64,000 nt of DNA from positions 2,480,001-2,544,000 of the forward strand of contig NZ_BLLB01000002.1 of NCBI RefSeq assembly GCF_010723735.1, given 5' to 3'. Below the pieces are notes generated by a model that made no database searches, was not told the origin of the DNA, and saw only the letters and a list, made by a program, of their open reading frames with translations. This document shows positions 46,510 to 55,688 of this stretch, one piece after another. Source of the DNA: Mycolicibacterium hippocampi. GTDB taxonomy: Bacteria > Actinomycetota > Actinomycetes > Mycobacteriales > Mycobacteriaceae. Position 1 is the stretch's first letter. Every line of letters begins with the position of its first letter. Made by a program: the position numbers and the translations under genes.

Positions 46510-47387
46510 TGCCGGAAGACAATCCACCCGTCGTCGTCGGGGTCGACGGTTCGGAAGGTGCAATCGCGGCGGCACGCTGGGCGGGGGTCATCGCCGCACA
46601 ACTTCGCACCGGGTTGCACATCGTGCACGCGCTGCCCAGCATCGGACGCAACCTGGCCGAGTCGGCAGCGGCAATCGCGGCCGCGGCGATGAGCTACCAG
46701 GACGATGCAGTCGCGATCCTGCTCCGAGAAGCCACCGACGCGGTGCGCGCCGATCACCCCGCGCTGTTGATCAGCACTGAGGCGCTGGACATCCCGGTCG
46801 ACAAGGCGCTGATCGAAGCCAGTCGCAGCGCGCGCTTGGTGGTTCTGGGTGGTGATGGCCTGATACCCGCGGTGGCACTGCTGGTCGGATCGACCACCCT
46901 GTCGGTGGCCACCCATGCCTGCTGCCCGGTCGTGGTCTGGCGTGGCGGACAGATGCCCGACGACGATCGCGCGGTGGTCGTCGGGTTCGACTTCACGCCG
47001 GCCGCGCGAAGCGCGCTGGAAAATGCCTTCATGGTGGCCGAATGCCTCGGCGCACCGCTGCGCGTGGTGTACTCCTGGCCGACGCGCACACCCGCGGCGC
47101 CGGTCAGTATCCCGTTCCTGATCGACTGGGAGGCGTTGGAAGCCGCAGAGTGGAGTCGGCTGGCCGACACCGTCAACCGCGCCAACAAACGTCATCCGGG
47201 TGTCAGTGCCGAATTCCGCATCGAAGCGGTCAGCCCGGCCAAGGCATTGCTGGGACGTAGCGCCGACGCTCAGCTACTGGTGGTCGGCACCCGAGGCCGC
47301 AACACCGTCGCCAGCGCGCTGCTGGGCTCGACGAGCATGAATCTTCTGCAGCACAGCAGGATTCCGATCATGATCTGCAGGCCGTAG
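46509..47387 (+). CDS. Tandem universal stress protein, first domain degenerate
   Basis: A 292-aa two-domain USP. The first domain begins VVVGVDGSEGAIAAARWAG but its nucleotide loop is altered (LGGDGLIPAVALLVGSTTLS); the second has VGTRGRNTVASALLGSTSMN, closer to the ATP-binding motif. The ATG overlaps the preceding stop by one base, so both USPs share the mRNA driven from the boxes at 45.46 kb. Confidence 0.9.
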   Translation: MPEDNPPVVVGVDGSEGAIAAARWAGVIAAQLRTGLHIVHALPSIGRNLAESAAAIAAAAMSYQDDAVAILLREATDAVRADHPALLISTEALDIPVDKALIEASRSARLVVLGGDGLIPAVALLVGSTTLSVATHACCPVVVWRGGQMPDDDRAVVVGFDFTPAARSALENAFMVAECLGAPLRVVYSWPTRTPAAPVSIPFLIDWEALEAAEWSRLADTVNRANKRHPGVSAEFRIEAVSPAKALLGRSADAQLLVVGTRGRNTVASALLGSTSMNLLQHSRIPIMICRP

Positions 47388-47401
47388 CACGCCGGCCGCC
47401 G

Positions 47402-48049
47402 TCACTCCGCGGGGTGGCGGGACTGATCCAGCTTGGAGACGAAGATCGCCGCCTGGGTGCGCCGTTCCATGCCGAGTTTCGCCAGGAGCCTGGAGACGTA
47501 GTTCTTCACGGTCTTCTCGGCGAGAAACATCCGCGCCGCGATCTGCTTGTTGGTCAACCCCTCGCCGAGAAGGTCCAGCAACACCCGCTCCTGATCGCTG
47601 AGCCCGGACAGCGGATCGGAATGGTCGGCGTCGTGGCGCAGCTTGGCCATCAGCGCCGCCGCCGCTCTGTTGTCGAGCAACGAACGACCGGCGCCCACTT
47701 CCTTGATGGCTGCAGCGAGTTCCATGCCCTTGATGTCCTTGATGACATATCCACTGGCACCGGCGAGGATCGCGTCCAGCATCGCCTCGTCGGAGGTGAA
47801 CGACGTCAGCATCAGGCATCGCAGGTCCGGGAGCAGCGAGAGCAGGTCTCGGCACAGCTCGATGCCGTTGCCGTCGGGCAGCCGGACGTCCAGGACGGCG
47901 ACGTCGGGCGCCAGAGCCGGTATCCGGGCCAACGCCTGTGACACCGATCCTGCCTCGCCGATGACTTCGAGGTCGTCGTCGGCGCTGAGGAGGTCGACCA
48001 GCCCGCGACGAACCACTTCGTGGTCGTCGACGAGAAATACTCTCACCAC
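47402..48049 (-). CDS. devR: Response regulator DevR/DosR-like (NarL family)
   Basis: A 215-aa two-component regulator very close to M. tuberculosis DevR/Dos[19 protein letters not shown], phosphoacceptor Asp54 ([19 protein letters not shown]), [16 protein letters not shown] and the LuxR-type [25 protein letters not shown] 48047-48049 follows GGAGG with good spacing. DosR activates the hypoxia/NO/CO dormancy regulon. No DevS/DosT histidine kinase is adjacent, unlike the devR-devS operon, so this copy is an orphan here or a paralogue. Confidence 0.92.
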   Translation of the reverse strand: MVRVFLVDDHEVVRRGLVDLLSADDDLEVIGEAGSVSQALARIPALAPDVAVLDVRLPDGNGIELCRDLLSLLPDLRCLMLTSFTSDEAMLDAILAGASGYVIKDIKGMELAAAIKEVGAGRSLLDNRAAAALMAKLRHDADHSDPLSGLSDQERVLLDLLGEGLTNKQIAARMFLAEKTVKNYVSRLLAKLGMERRTQAAIFVSKLDQSRHPAE

Positions 48050-48140
48050 ACGACGTCCTCCCTGCCGATCACCCGCTACCCAGAGAGTACGTTCTGCAGT
48101 TCCCGGATGACGCCGAACCGGTCGGCTGGGTGAGGACAGG

Positions 48141-49136
48141 CTAATTCTGCGGGGCGACGCGCCGGACTTCGAAGACCTCGTCGATCGGCCGGCGCGGGGT
48201 CGGGGCAGGGACATCGGCGGCGGCCGGGGCGAGCCCGACCCGGACCAGGACCTGTGGCGTGTTCGACCCGCTCAGCGTCGCCACGATCTCCCGGGTAGCC
48301 GGCAACTCCATCAGGTGAGTCACCGTGCAGGTGGCCAGCCCTGCCATCGTGGCGTCGAGGAGAAGGGCGGACAACGCTTCTCCACACCGCAACACGCTGT
48401 CACGGGTGTCGTCGAACGTCGACAACACCACGATCTTGGAGCGGTCCTCGCTGACTTCTGCACGCCGGTGCGAGTCGCCGGTGACCGGAAAGCTGCGCCC
48501 GACGTCGACGCGGTCGCCTTCGGCCGCCGAGACCAGCGCGCTCTGCGGGATGCCTTCGTCGCGGGCCGCACCTGAGGTCCACCAATGGATTTCCTTGTGG
48601 TAGGACGAGTCGTACAGACGCAGCGACTCGACAAGATCAGAGGCCTGCGCGAGTTGTGGTCGATGCTCCTCCGCGACCACCGCGACCGGCACCGCTGCGG
48701 TATCGAGCGTGGCGCGCAGTTCCGACTCGAACAGCTTCCAATCCGGTGGCGCGGCGAACGGGAGCCTGTCGGTGCGCCTGGCCAGGATCGCCTCGGCGCG
48801 ACGGCGATGCCCCTCTGTGACGAACGTGTTCGCGCTGAAATCGATCGAGGCCAGATGGTCGAGGTCATTGGGGTTGGGAAATCGTTCGACGTGGGCGGTC
48901 CACCCGGACGCGGCCATCGCCACCCGGAAGTGGTCGAGGACCGCTCCGCAGCTGATCAACGCCTCCCGGCCGGAACGGTCGGTGGACGGGGCGACGTGGT
49001 CTGGATCGATGAACAGATGGACGGCATCACCCTCGAGTGTCCAGCGCCAGGGCTGGCTGTTGTGCACCGACGGCGCCCGGCAGGCCAGCTGCACCGCGCT
49101 TTTGATGATCTCGGCGTCCACCGGAAAGTCCCGCAT
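48141..49136 (-). CDS. Acg-family nitroreductase-like protein
   Basis: A 331-aa protein of the Acg/Rv3131/Rv3127 family, nitroreductase fold with two fused half-domains. Blocks such as [15 protein letters not shown] and [11 protein letters not shown] are typical. Acg binds FMN but has a lid that blocks normal nitroreductase activity, and its genes belong to the DosR regulon in M. tuberculosis. GAGGAGG before ATG 49134-49136 fixes the start. A DosR-box-like site lies 54 bp upstream, shared with the divergent kinase gene. Confidence 0.88.
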   Translation of the reverse strand: MRDFPVDAEIIKSAVQLACRAPSVHNSQPWRWTLEGDAVHLFIDPDHVAPSTDRSGREALISCGAVLDHFRVAMAASGWTAHVERFPNPNDLDHLASIDFSANTFVTEGHRRRAEAILARRTDRLPFAAPPDWKLFESELRATLDTAAVPVAVVAEEHRPQLAQASDLVESLRLYDSSYHKEIHWWTSGAARDEGIPQSALVSAAEGDRVDVGRSFPVTGDSHRRAEVSEDRSKIVVLSTFDDTRDSVLRCGEALSALLLDATMAGLATCTVTHLMELPATREIVATLSGSNTPQVLVRVGLAPAAADVPAPTPRRPIDEVFEVRRVAPQN

Positions 49137-49189
49137 CGGTACTACCTCCTCATTCACCACCATCGTCGTCCGGCCCTGCGGGGCAGGCC

Positions 49190-49205
49190 AGGGCCAATGG
49201 TCCTC
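49190..49205. promoter_or_regulatory. DosR-box-like site shared by acg-like and Rv2004c-like genes
   Basis: On the minus strand the site reads GAGGACCATTGGCCCT, a close match to the GGGACCTTTGGCCC form of the DosR box. It is 54 bp from the nitroreductase start and 57 bp from the kinase-like start. Confidence 0.72.
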
Positions 49206-49261
49206 TCTGCGGTGGCCTAGTGCTCTGGCGACACCGAGGACCGCGGTCGAGCCTTGAGGGC

Positions 49262-50725
49262 ATGAACGGTGACCTGGCCGCGCAGGTGCGAGAAACACAT
49301 ACCGGCGTTGTCCTGCTCCTCGGTGACAAGGCATACAAGGTCAAAAAGCCGGTCGCGACCGACTTCCTGGACTTCAGCACCACTGCCGATCGGGAACGCG
49401 CGTGCCGGCACGAGCTCACCCTGAACAGGCGGCTCGCCCCGGGCAGTTACCTCGGCGTGGCCCATCTGAGCGATCCGCAGGGCGGCCAGCCGGAACCGGT
49501 GATCGTCATGCGGCGACACCCGGATGCGGCCCGGCTGTCGACGCTGGTCAAGAGCGGCCGATCGGTGGGCGACGAACTGCTCGCCATAGCGGGTGTGCTG
49601 GCGCGCTTTCATTCGACGGCGGAGCGCGGGCCCGCAATCGACAGCCAGGGTTCTGTCGAGGCCGTCTGGGGACGATGGCAGCAGAACCTGCGGGAACTGG
49701 AGGCGTTCACCGAGCACGTGCTGCCGCAGGACTCGGTTCTGGAGTTGACGCGCCTGGTCGGTCAGTTCGTTGCAGGCCGTGAGCAGCTGTTCACCCGCCG
49801 CATCGAGGAGGGCCACATCCTCGACGGACACGCCGACCTGCTGACCGACGACATCTTCTGTCTGCCCGAAGGGCCCGCGCTGCTGGACTGCCTGGAGTTC
49901 GACGACCGACTCCGCTACGTCGACGGCATCGACGATGCCGCGTTCCTCGCGATGGATCTGGAGTTCCTCGGAAGGCGTGACCTCGCCGACCACTTCCTTG
50001 CTCGGTACACACAGCTGGCTCGGGACCCCGCACCGAGCTCGTTGGTCGACTTCTACGTCGCCTACCGTGCACTTGTCCGCGCCAAGGTCGACTGCGTGCG
50101 GGTCTCGCAGGGCCACCCCGAGGCAGCCGACGACGCCCGCCGGCATCTCGACATCGCCGTGCAACGGCTGCGCGCAGGCACCGTGCGGCTCGTCATCGTC
50201 AGCGGCGGCCCGGGAACCGGAAAAACCACTCTGTCAACAGCGTTGGCTGCGCAGATGACAGCCCACGTCGTCTCGACCGACGCTGTGCGTCGGCGGTTGC
50301 AGCAAGACGGCGTGATCTGCGGAGCGGCCGGCGAGCTCAACGCCGGTCTGTACTCACCGGAAAACGTTGCGGCGGTGTACGACGCGGTACTGCGCGAGGC
50401 GCAGACATGGTTGCACACCGGGCATTCGGTGATCCTGGACGGCACATGGCGAGAGGTCAGGCAGCGTGACCGCGCACACGAACTCGCCGGCCGGACATCG
50501 GCAGCACTGGTCGAATTCAACTGTTCGGTACCGATCACCGAGGCATCGGCCAGGATCGAGCTCAGACCGCGGTCGGATTCGGATGCCACGCCGCAGATCG
50601 CCGCGGCCCTCGCCGATGCCGGTTGCGGTCGCAGCGGTGCCCACGACATCGACACCTCCCGGCCCCTGGCGGACACCGTGAAAGAAGCTGCGGAAATTTG
50701 TTCCCGGACAACGGAGTCGCAGTGA
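49262..50725 (+). CDS. Rv2004c-like protein: APH-like domain fused to P-loop kinase
   Basis: A 487-aa protein from ATG 49262. The first ~320 residues are related to aminoglycoside-phosphotransferase-like domains (VLLLGDKAYKVKKPV, then ILDGHADLLTDD). The C-terminal ~165 residues are an AAA/zeta-toxin-like P-loop kinase with GGPGTGKTT and ILDGTW. The same architecture is DosR-regulated Rv2004c in M. tuberculosis. Function unknown. The HPF-like gene starts 46 bp downstream, and its DosR-like box overlaps this stop codon. Confidence 0.87.
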   Translation: MNGDLAAQVRETHTGVVLLLGDKAYKVKKPVATDFLDFSTTADRERACRHELTLNRRLAPGSYLGVAHLSDPQGGQPEPVIVMRRHPDAARLSTLVKSGRSVGDELLAIAGVLARFHSTAERGPAIDSQGSVEAVWGRWQQNLRELEAFTEHVLPQDSVLELTRLVGQFVAGREQLFTRRIEEGHILDGHADLLTDDIFCLPEGPALLDCLEFDDRLRYVDGIDDAAFLAMDLEFLGRRDLADHFLARYTQLARDPAPSSLVDFYVAYRALVRAKVDCVRVSQGHPEAADDARRHLDIAVQRLRAGTVRLVIVSGGPGTGKTTLSTALAAQMTAHVVSTDAVRRRLQQDGVICGAAGELNAGLYSPENVAAVYDAVLREAQTWLHTGHSVILDGTWREVRQRDRAHELAGRTSAALVEFNCSVPITEASARIELRPRSDSDATPQIAAALADAGCGRSGAHDIDTSRPLADTVKEAAEICSRTTESQ

Positions 50726-50736
50726 CCTTTGGCCCT
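50721..50736 (+). promoter_or_regulatory. DosR-box-like site ahead of the hibernation-factor gene
   Basis: AGTGACCTTTGGCCCT carries the full right half of the DosR box and GTGAC on the left. It overlaps the stop codon of the upstream gene and is 36 bp before ATG 50772. Confidence 0.65.
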
Positions 50737-50771
50737 CGCCGCAACCGCGGGCCCGGCGTAGGAAGTAGAGC

Positions 50772-51572
50772 ATGAGCAACAGAGCCGACCTGCCGGACAC
50801 CATCGATGTCACCGTGACGACCGACGGTCGACTGCCCGGGGCCGCCGAATACGCCCGCAACCGAATCAGCGAGATCGCCAGGTTCACCGGCCGGCCGGTG
50901 CTGCACGCACGTGTCAGACTCACCCGGCACACCGACCCGGCGGTGGCGCGACCAGTCGTCGCTCAGGCCAACCTCGACGTCGACGGCCGACTGGTCCGGG
51001 CCCAGGTTGATGCTGCCACCGCACGCGAAGCCATCGATCGGCTCGACGAACGGTTGCGGCGGCTGCTCGACAAGACAGCCGAGCACTGGGAAGCGCGGCG
51101 CGGCCGGCTACCCGAATCGGCCCCGCACGAATGGCGCCACCAATCCGAGCCCACCCAGCGGCCACGCCATCATCCCCGGCCTGCGGAGGACCGCCAGATC
51201 GTCCGTCGCAAGTCGTTCACCATGGCCGCCTGCACCATCGACGAAGCCGCACTCGAAATGGAGCTGCTCGACTACCGGTTCCACCTGTTCACCGAGAAGG
51301 GCAGCGGTATCGCCAGTGTGCTCTACCGCAGCGGGCCGACCGACTACCGGCTTGCCCAGGTGGTAGCGGTGTCACCGGAGCAGCTGGCGCCGTTCGAGCT
51401 GCCGGTGACCTTCAGTTCGCAGCCGGCGCCCTGCATCACGGTCGAGGCGGCCACCGAGCGGCTCGGGATCCTCGACTTGCCGTTCCTGTTCTTCATCGAT
51501 GCCGCGCAAGGCCGGGCCAGCCTGCTCTACCACCGCTATGACGGCCACTACGGGCTGATCACCCCTGCGTGA
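50772..51572 (+). CDS. Ribosome hibernation factor, RafH/HPF-like
   Basis: A 266-aa protein with an N-terminal S30AE-type domain (ITVTTDGRLPG-like start, DVDGRLVRAQVDAATAREAIDRL) and a C-terminal HPF dimerisation-type domain (EDRQIVRRKSFTMAACTIDEA..). The arrangement and size match Rv0079/RafH, the DosR-regulated factor that stabilises 70S ribosomes in hypoxia. The linker is His/Pro/Arg-rich. The C-terminal domain seems to be present twice in weak form (residues ~140-195 and ~200-260). Confidence 0.85.
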   Translation: MSNRADLPDTIDVTVTTDGRLPGAAEYARNRISEIARFTGRPVLHARVRLTRHTDPAVARPVVAQANLDVDGRLVRAQVDAATAREAIDRLDERLRRLLDKTAEHWEARRGRLPESAPHEWRHQSEPTQRPRHHPRPAEDRQIVRRKSFTMAACTIDEAALEMELLDYRFHLFTEKGSGIASVLYRSGPTDYRLAQVVAVSPEQLAPFELPVTFSSQPAPCITVEAATERLGILDLPFLFFIDAAQGRASLLYHRYDGHYGLITPA

Positions 51573-51584
51573 CGATGGGCATGC

Positions 51585-52460
51585 CTAGCCGCGGACGACC
51601 GTCACCGGGGCGTGTGCTGCCCGGGCCACCGCAGCGCTCACCGACCCCAGAAGCATCGAGGTGAACCCGCCGCGACCGCGGCTGCCCACCACGACCAGCC
51701 CTGCGTTCTGGGATTCGTCGATCAACCATCGACCAGGCCTGTCGCAGACGATCCGCCGGTGCACATGGACGTCGGGATACTGTTCCTGCCAGCCGGCCAG
51801 CCGTTCGGCCAGCGCTTCGTGGCCCTGGTCCTCGTACTGATGCCAGTCCGCGCCGAGGATCGTGAAGACGCCGACGTCGCTCCACGCGTGCAGCGCAACA
51901 AGATCCACACCCCGGCGGGATGCCTCGTCGAAGGCGAACGCAGTGGCCGCTTCGGAGGCGGGCGAGCCGTCGATGCCCAGCAACACCGGCGACTGCGAAC
52001 CAGTAGGGCGGGCGTCATCGTGGACGACGGTCACCGGACAACGCGCATGGTGCAACACTCCACCGCTGACCGAGCCCAGCACCGCACGGCCGACGCCGCC
52101 GATCCCAGTGCTGCCCACGACCACCATCCAGGCGTCCGGCGCGGCGTCGACCAGTGCCGTGACGGCGCCCGCGTATCGGATCTCGACGCGCACCGATAGT
52201 TCGCTCTCGGTTTCACTGGCGGACAGGACCTTCTGCGACGCAGCGATGACCGCGCGGGCGTTGTCCTCCTGCCATTCGGCGATGTTCGCCTGGACCGGAC
52301 CCATCGGCCAGCCCACGATGACGGGCGTGACGACGTGCATCAGTGTCAGCGGCAAAGCGCGCAGCACAGCTTCGTGCGCTGCCCACCGGACGGCTGCATC
52401 GGACTGCGCCGACCCGTCGACCCCGACGAGAATTCCGTACCCGGCCGCGTTCTCTGACAT
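51585..52460 (-). CDS. Tandem universal stress protein (Rv2005c-like)
   Basis: A 291-aa two-domain USP. Both ATP motifs are intact: VGSTGIGGVGRAVLGSVSG and VGSRGRGGFTSMLLGSVSA. It is convergent with the hibernation-factor gene (12-bp gap). Its promoter region, shared with the Rv1733c-like gene, has two DosR-box-like sites 26-70 bp upstream of the start. Expected to be cytosolic and ATP-binding, with a role in non-replicating persistence. Confidence 0.92.
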   Translation of the reverse strand: MSENAAGYGILVGVDGSAQSDAAVRWAAHEAVLRALPLTLMHVVTPVIVGWPMGPVQANIAEWQEDNARAVIAASQKVLSASETESELSVRVEIRYAGAVTALVDAAPDAWMVVVGSTGIGGVGRAVLGSVSGGVLHHARCPVTVVHDDARPTGSQSPVLLGIDGSPASEAATAFAFDEASRRGVDLVALHAWSDVGVFTILGADWHQYEDQGHEALAERLAGWQEQYPDVHVHRRIVCDRPGRWLIDESQNAGLVVVGSRGRGGFTSMLLGSVSAAVARAAHAPVTVVRG

Positions 52461-52485
52461 CGTGCCCCCACCTGTTCGGCTGAGT

Positions 52486-52530
52486 GGAGACTAAGGGCTG
52501 ACTCCGCCGATGGCCAGGGTCGTTCGTCAC
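52486..52530. promoter_or_regulatory. Paired DosR-box-like sites between USP and Rv1733c-like genes
   Basis: GGAGACTAAGGGCTG (52486-52500) and, on the minus strand, GTGACGAACGACCCT (52516-52530) each fit GGGACY-WWN-GNCC with one or two mismatches. They lie in a 198-bp divergent promoter region. Confidence 0.6.
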
Positions 52531-52572
52531 CGATGTCGACGCCCGCGGGCACTTCATCCTGTGACGGTCGCA

Positions 52573-52587
52573 AGGCCGTTCGCCCCT
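52573..52587 (+). promoter_or_regulatory. Third weak DosR-box-like site
   Basis: AGGCCGTTCGCCCCT keeps the right half-site and the spacer but has two changes in the left half. It lies 72 bp upstream of the Rv1733c-like start, which fits activation of that gene. Confidence 0.4.
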
Positions 52588-52658
52588 GGAGCGGCGACGC
52601 GGTCGTTGCCAGGATCGATGCATCAGCAGGCGCACGCCGCCGGCACAGGAGGCATCTG

Positions 52659-53255
52659 ATGGACACCGTGACGTTCTACCTCCGACGGAGCTGGTTGGCG
52701 CGCGCCTTCGGGAGCAGCCCCTTGGTTCGAACCACCGACCGAGTGGAAGCCCTGGTGCTAATCCTGGCGTTCACAGCCGTCGTTGTGGTCACACCGATCG
52801 CCGGGGCGATCGGCACCGCCGTCCACGAAACCCGCGCTCACCTCTACGCCGAAGAGGCTCGCGGTCATCAGGCGGTGGTCGCCACGGTGACGGGCAGCCC
52901 GGCATCGAACATGCAGTCCGACCGCGTGGTCATCACCGCGCCGGTCGAATGGCGTGTCGGCGACGTCGAGCGACGCGGCGAAGTCGAGGTCGGTTCCGCG
53001 ACCGAAGTCGGTGACCGGCTGCAGATCTGGGTGGACGAGGACGGCGACCAGGTCAGGCAGCCGCCTGCGAAGTGGCGGGCGGGAGCTGACGCCCTGGCCG
53101 TGGCGACCGGGTTCTGGCTGAGTGCGGTGGCCTCGGTGGCGGGTCTGACCGTGTGGCTGCGGTCCCGTCTGGCCCGGCAACGTGACGCTGCGTGGGAACG
53201 CGCCTGGAGGTCGATGATCGACAACGGTGGCGGCCGGACGGACAGCCAAGCCTGA
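52659..53255 (+). CDS. Rv1733c-like two-helix membrane protein
   Basis: A 198-aa protein from ATG 52659, preceded by AGGAGG. One helix near residues 31-53 (LVLILAFTAVVVVTPIAGAIG) and one near 145-168 flank an extracytoplasmic domain. The layout, length and the start FYLRRSWLARAFGSSPLVRTTDRVE match Rv1733c, a DosR-regulated membrane antigen of unknown function. Its convergent neighbour is the acyl carrier protein gene. Confidence 0.85.
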   Translation: MDTVTFYLRRSWLARAFGSSPLVRTTDRVEALVLILAFTAVVVVTPIAGAIGTAVHETRAHLYAEEARGHQAVVATVTGSPASNMQSDRVVITAPVEWRVGDVERRGEVEVGSATEVGDRLQIWVDEDGDQVRQPPAKWRAGADALAVATGFWLSAVASVAGLTVWLRSRLARQRDAAWERAWRSMIDNGGGRTDSQA

Positions 53256-53274
53256 CTGCTCGGGGGCGCGCCCG

Positions 53275-53523
53275 TCAGCGGTCCGAGTGCTGGGCGACGT
53301 ATCGCACGATGTCGTCGAGTGTCCGCAACTTCGCGTATTCGGATTCGGGGATGTCGACGTCGAGTCGCTTGTGGAGGCCGACGAGGAAGTTGAGCCAGTC
53401 CATCGAGTCGAGATCGACCTGATCACGAAGCAGGAGATCGTCGCTGATGTCGTCGGGATCGACTTCAGGGGCGATCGTGGTCAGCACGGACAGGACTTCG
53501 CCGCGGACATCGTGGTGCACCAT
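53275..53523 (-). CDS. Acyl carrier protein
   Basis: An 82-aa acyl carrier protein with the phosphopantetheine site LDSMDW (Ser40). It is acidic and helical as expected. It is the last gene of the operon that begins at 58739, 9 bp after the E2 gene. Carrier proteins beside 2-oxoacid dehydrogenase genes are uncommon; the acyl cargo might be loaded from the E2 or the synthetase, which is inference. Confidence 0.9.
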   Translation of the reverse strand: MVHHDVRGEVLSVLTTIAPEVDPDDISDDLLLRDQVDLDSMDWLNFLVGLHKRLDVDIPESEYAKLRTLDDIVRYVAQHSDR

Positions 53524-53532
53524 GGTCGGGTC

Positions 53533-54714
53533 TCACTTCTCCAGTTCATCTGGCTGCTGTAGCAGTTCGTTGATCGTGGCCAGGAACAATGCGCCCCGGT
53601 GGCCGTCGCTGGCGCGATGATCGGCGGCGAGCGACGCCTGCACCGTGGTGGCGATCCGGATGCCTCCGTCGACCGCACACACCCGTTGCGCGGCTTTGCC
53701 GAAACCGACCAGAGCGACCTGAGGGGGATAGATCACCCCGAACACGGAGTCGACGCCCTTGTCTCCCAGGTTCGTGACGGTGATGGACGGATCCGACATC
53801 TCGGAGCTGCGCAACGACCCGGCCCTGGCGCGGGCGACCAGATCGGTGAGGTCGGCCATCAACTCGTCGAGGTTCTTCTCCGGCACATCATGGATGGCAG
53901 GCGCCACCAATCCGCCGCCGCGCAACGAGATCGCTACGCCGACATGCACTCCCGTGGCAGGTTCGTAGCCCTGGTCACGCCAGAACCCGTTGAACTCGCC
54001 GTAGCGCGCTGCCGCGACGGCCACGGCTTTGAGTTGCAGCACGGCCGGCAGCACGCGTTCGGTGATCGGCCGCTGCGTATTGCGCTCGGTCAGCCAGGTC
54101 AGTGCCCGGTCCATGGTGATCTCGTCGGCCAGGTAGTAGTGCGGGATCTCCCGCTTTGACCGGCTCATCGCCGCCGCGATCGACTTGCGCATCGCAGCAG
54201 CGCGGTCGGAAACCGCGGTGGCCCTCGGCTTTTCTCGGGGAGCCGCCGCAGCGGCATGTTCCACGTCGCTGAGCGTGACCGCGCCCTGTGGGCCGCTGCC
54301 GGTGAGCGTGTCGACGTCGACGCCCAGCGAGGCGGCCAGCCGGCGTGCAGCGGGGGACACCCAGCGGCGGCGGTGGAACGCACCGGGTGGGCTCGGCGGG
54401 ACCGCGACGGAAGGCTCCGCGACGGCTGGCTCCGCGGTCTCCACGGCCGCCTTCGGGCGGCCGCCGTCGTCGGTCTCGTCGGGACTCACCAGGGTCGCCA
54501 GCGGGGTGCCCACCTGAACTGTGTCGCCGACCGGTACCAGCAGCTCCTGAACCGTCCCGGCGTGCCAGCATTCGATCTCCACCGCGGCCTTGGTCGTCTC
54601 GACGACAGCGACCACCTGGCCGCGAGCCACCTCGTCACCCGGTTTGACCAGCCATTCCTGCAGGGTTCCCTCGTCCATGTCCGAGCCGAGAGCCGGCATC
54701 TTGAACTCGATCAT
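53533..54714 (-). CDS. 2-oxoacid dehydrogenase E2 (dihydrolipoamide acyltransferase)
   Basis: A 393-aa E2 with one lipoyl domain (lipoyl Lys42 in ETTKAA, instead of the common ETDKA), an E1/E3-binding domain ([20 protein letters not shown], ~117-150) and a catalytic domain ending with the [10 protein letters not shown] active-site motif. It transfers the acyl group made by E1 to CoA. It overlaps the E1beta gene as ATGA. No E3 (lipoamide dehydrogenase) gene lies in the operon, so the housekeeping E3 must be shared. Confidence 0.93.
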   Translation of the reverse strand: MIEFKMPALGSDMDEGTLQEWLVKPGDEVARGQVVAVVETTKAAVEIECWHAGTVQELLVPVGDTVQVGTPLATLVSPDETDDGGRPKAAVETAEPAVAEPSVAVPPSPPGAFHRRRWVSPAARRLAASLGVDVDTLTGSGPQGAVTLSDVEHAAAAAPREKPRATAVSDRAAAMRKSIAAAMSRSKREIPHYYLADEITMDRALTWLTERNTQRPITERVLPAVLQLKAVAVAAARYGEFNGFWRDQGYEPATGVHVGVAISLRGGGLVAPAIHDVPEKNLDELMADLTDLVARARAGSLRSSEMSDPSITVTNLGDKGVDSVFGVIYPPQVALVGFGKAAQRVCAVDGGIRIATTVQASLAADHRASDGHRGALFLATINELLQQPDELEK

Positions 54715-55688
54715 GGTCGGCTACCGAAGAGGCTCTTCACGGCCGCGACGATCGTGGCAGGTTGCGGCAGGGCAGCCTGCTCCAGGTGTTTGGCGTACGG
54801 CATCGGCACCTCGGCGCTGCAGACCCTGCCGACGGGAGCGTCGAGTTCGAAGAATGCGTTCTCGACGATGCGGGCGCTGATCTCCGCCGCCAGACTGCCG
54901 GTGCGCCATGCCTCGTCGACGATCACCGCGCGGTGGGTCTTGCTCACCGACGCGACGACGGTATCGGTGTCCAGGGGGCGCAGCGACCGGAGATCGATTA
55001 CCTCGCAGTCGATTCCGGCCAGTGCCAACTCGTTGGCCGCATCCAGGGCCTTCGGTAGGCAACCGCCGTAGGTGATCACCGTGACGTCGCCTCCACTGCG
55101 ACGGACCGCGGCACCCGACAATTCGGTGGGACCGAGCGCCTCGACGTCCGTCGCCGTGTTGTAGAGCTGGACGTGCTCGAAAATGATGACCGGGTCCGGG
55201 TCGGCGAGCGCGGCGCCGAGCATTCCGTAGGCGTCCTCCACCGTCGCCGGGGCCACCACCTTGATGCCCGGGATGTGCGCGTACCACCCCTCGAGGCTGT
55301 GTGAGTGCTGAGCTCCGAGCTGCCGTCCGGCGCCGGTGGCCATCCGTACCACGAGTGGGACCGAGAACTGGCCGCCCGACATGTGCCGCAGCGCCGCGGC
55401 GGTGTTGACGATCTGGTCGAGCGCCAACAGGCTGAAGTTCACGGTCATCACTTCGACGATCGGGCGCAGCCCACCCAGAGCGGCCCCGATGCCGATTCCG
55501 ACGAAGCCCAGCTCCGACAGCGGGGTGTCGCGAACCCGATCCGGGCCGAACTCGTCGAGCAGACCCTTGGACACGGCATACGTTCCCCCGTAGCGGCCGA
55601 TATCCTCCCCCAGCAACACCACTCGGGTGTCCGCACGCATGGCGTCGCGGATCGCGTCGTGGATCGCGGTGCGATAGGTCGTCTTCAC
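54711..55688 (-). CDS. 2-oxoacid dehydrogenase E1 component, beta subunit
   Basis: A 325-aa beta subunit of a heterotetrameric TPP-dependent E1. It starts at GTG 55686-55688 ([17 protein letters not shown]) by GTGA overlap with E1alpha. Family blocks are [32 protein letters not shown] and [18 protein letters not shown]. The E1alpha/E1beta/E2 order is that of acetoin-, branched-chain- and some pyruvate dehydrogenases; substrate cannot be set from sequence alone. Confidence 0.93.
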   Translation of the reverse strand: MKTTYRTAIHDAIRDAMRADTRVVLLGEDIGRYGGTYAVSKGLLDEFGPDRVRDTPLSELGFVGIGIGAALGGLRPIVEVMTVNFSLLALDQIVNTAAALRHMSGGQFSVPLVVRMATGAGRQLGAQHSHSLEGWYAHIPGIKVVAPATVEDAYGMLGAALADPDPVIIFEHVQLYNTATDVEALGPTELSGAAVRRSGGDVTVITYGGCLPKALDAANELALAGIDCEVIDLRSLRPLDTDTVVASVSKTHRAVIVDEAWRTGSLAAEISARIVENAFFELDAPVGRVCSAEVPMPYAKHLEQAALPQPATIVAAVKSLFGSRP

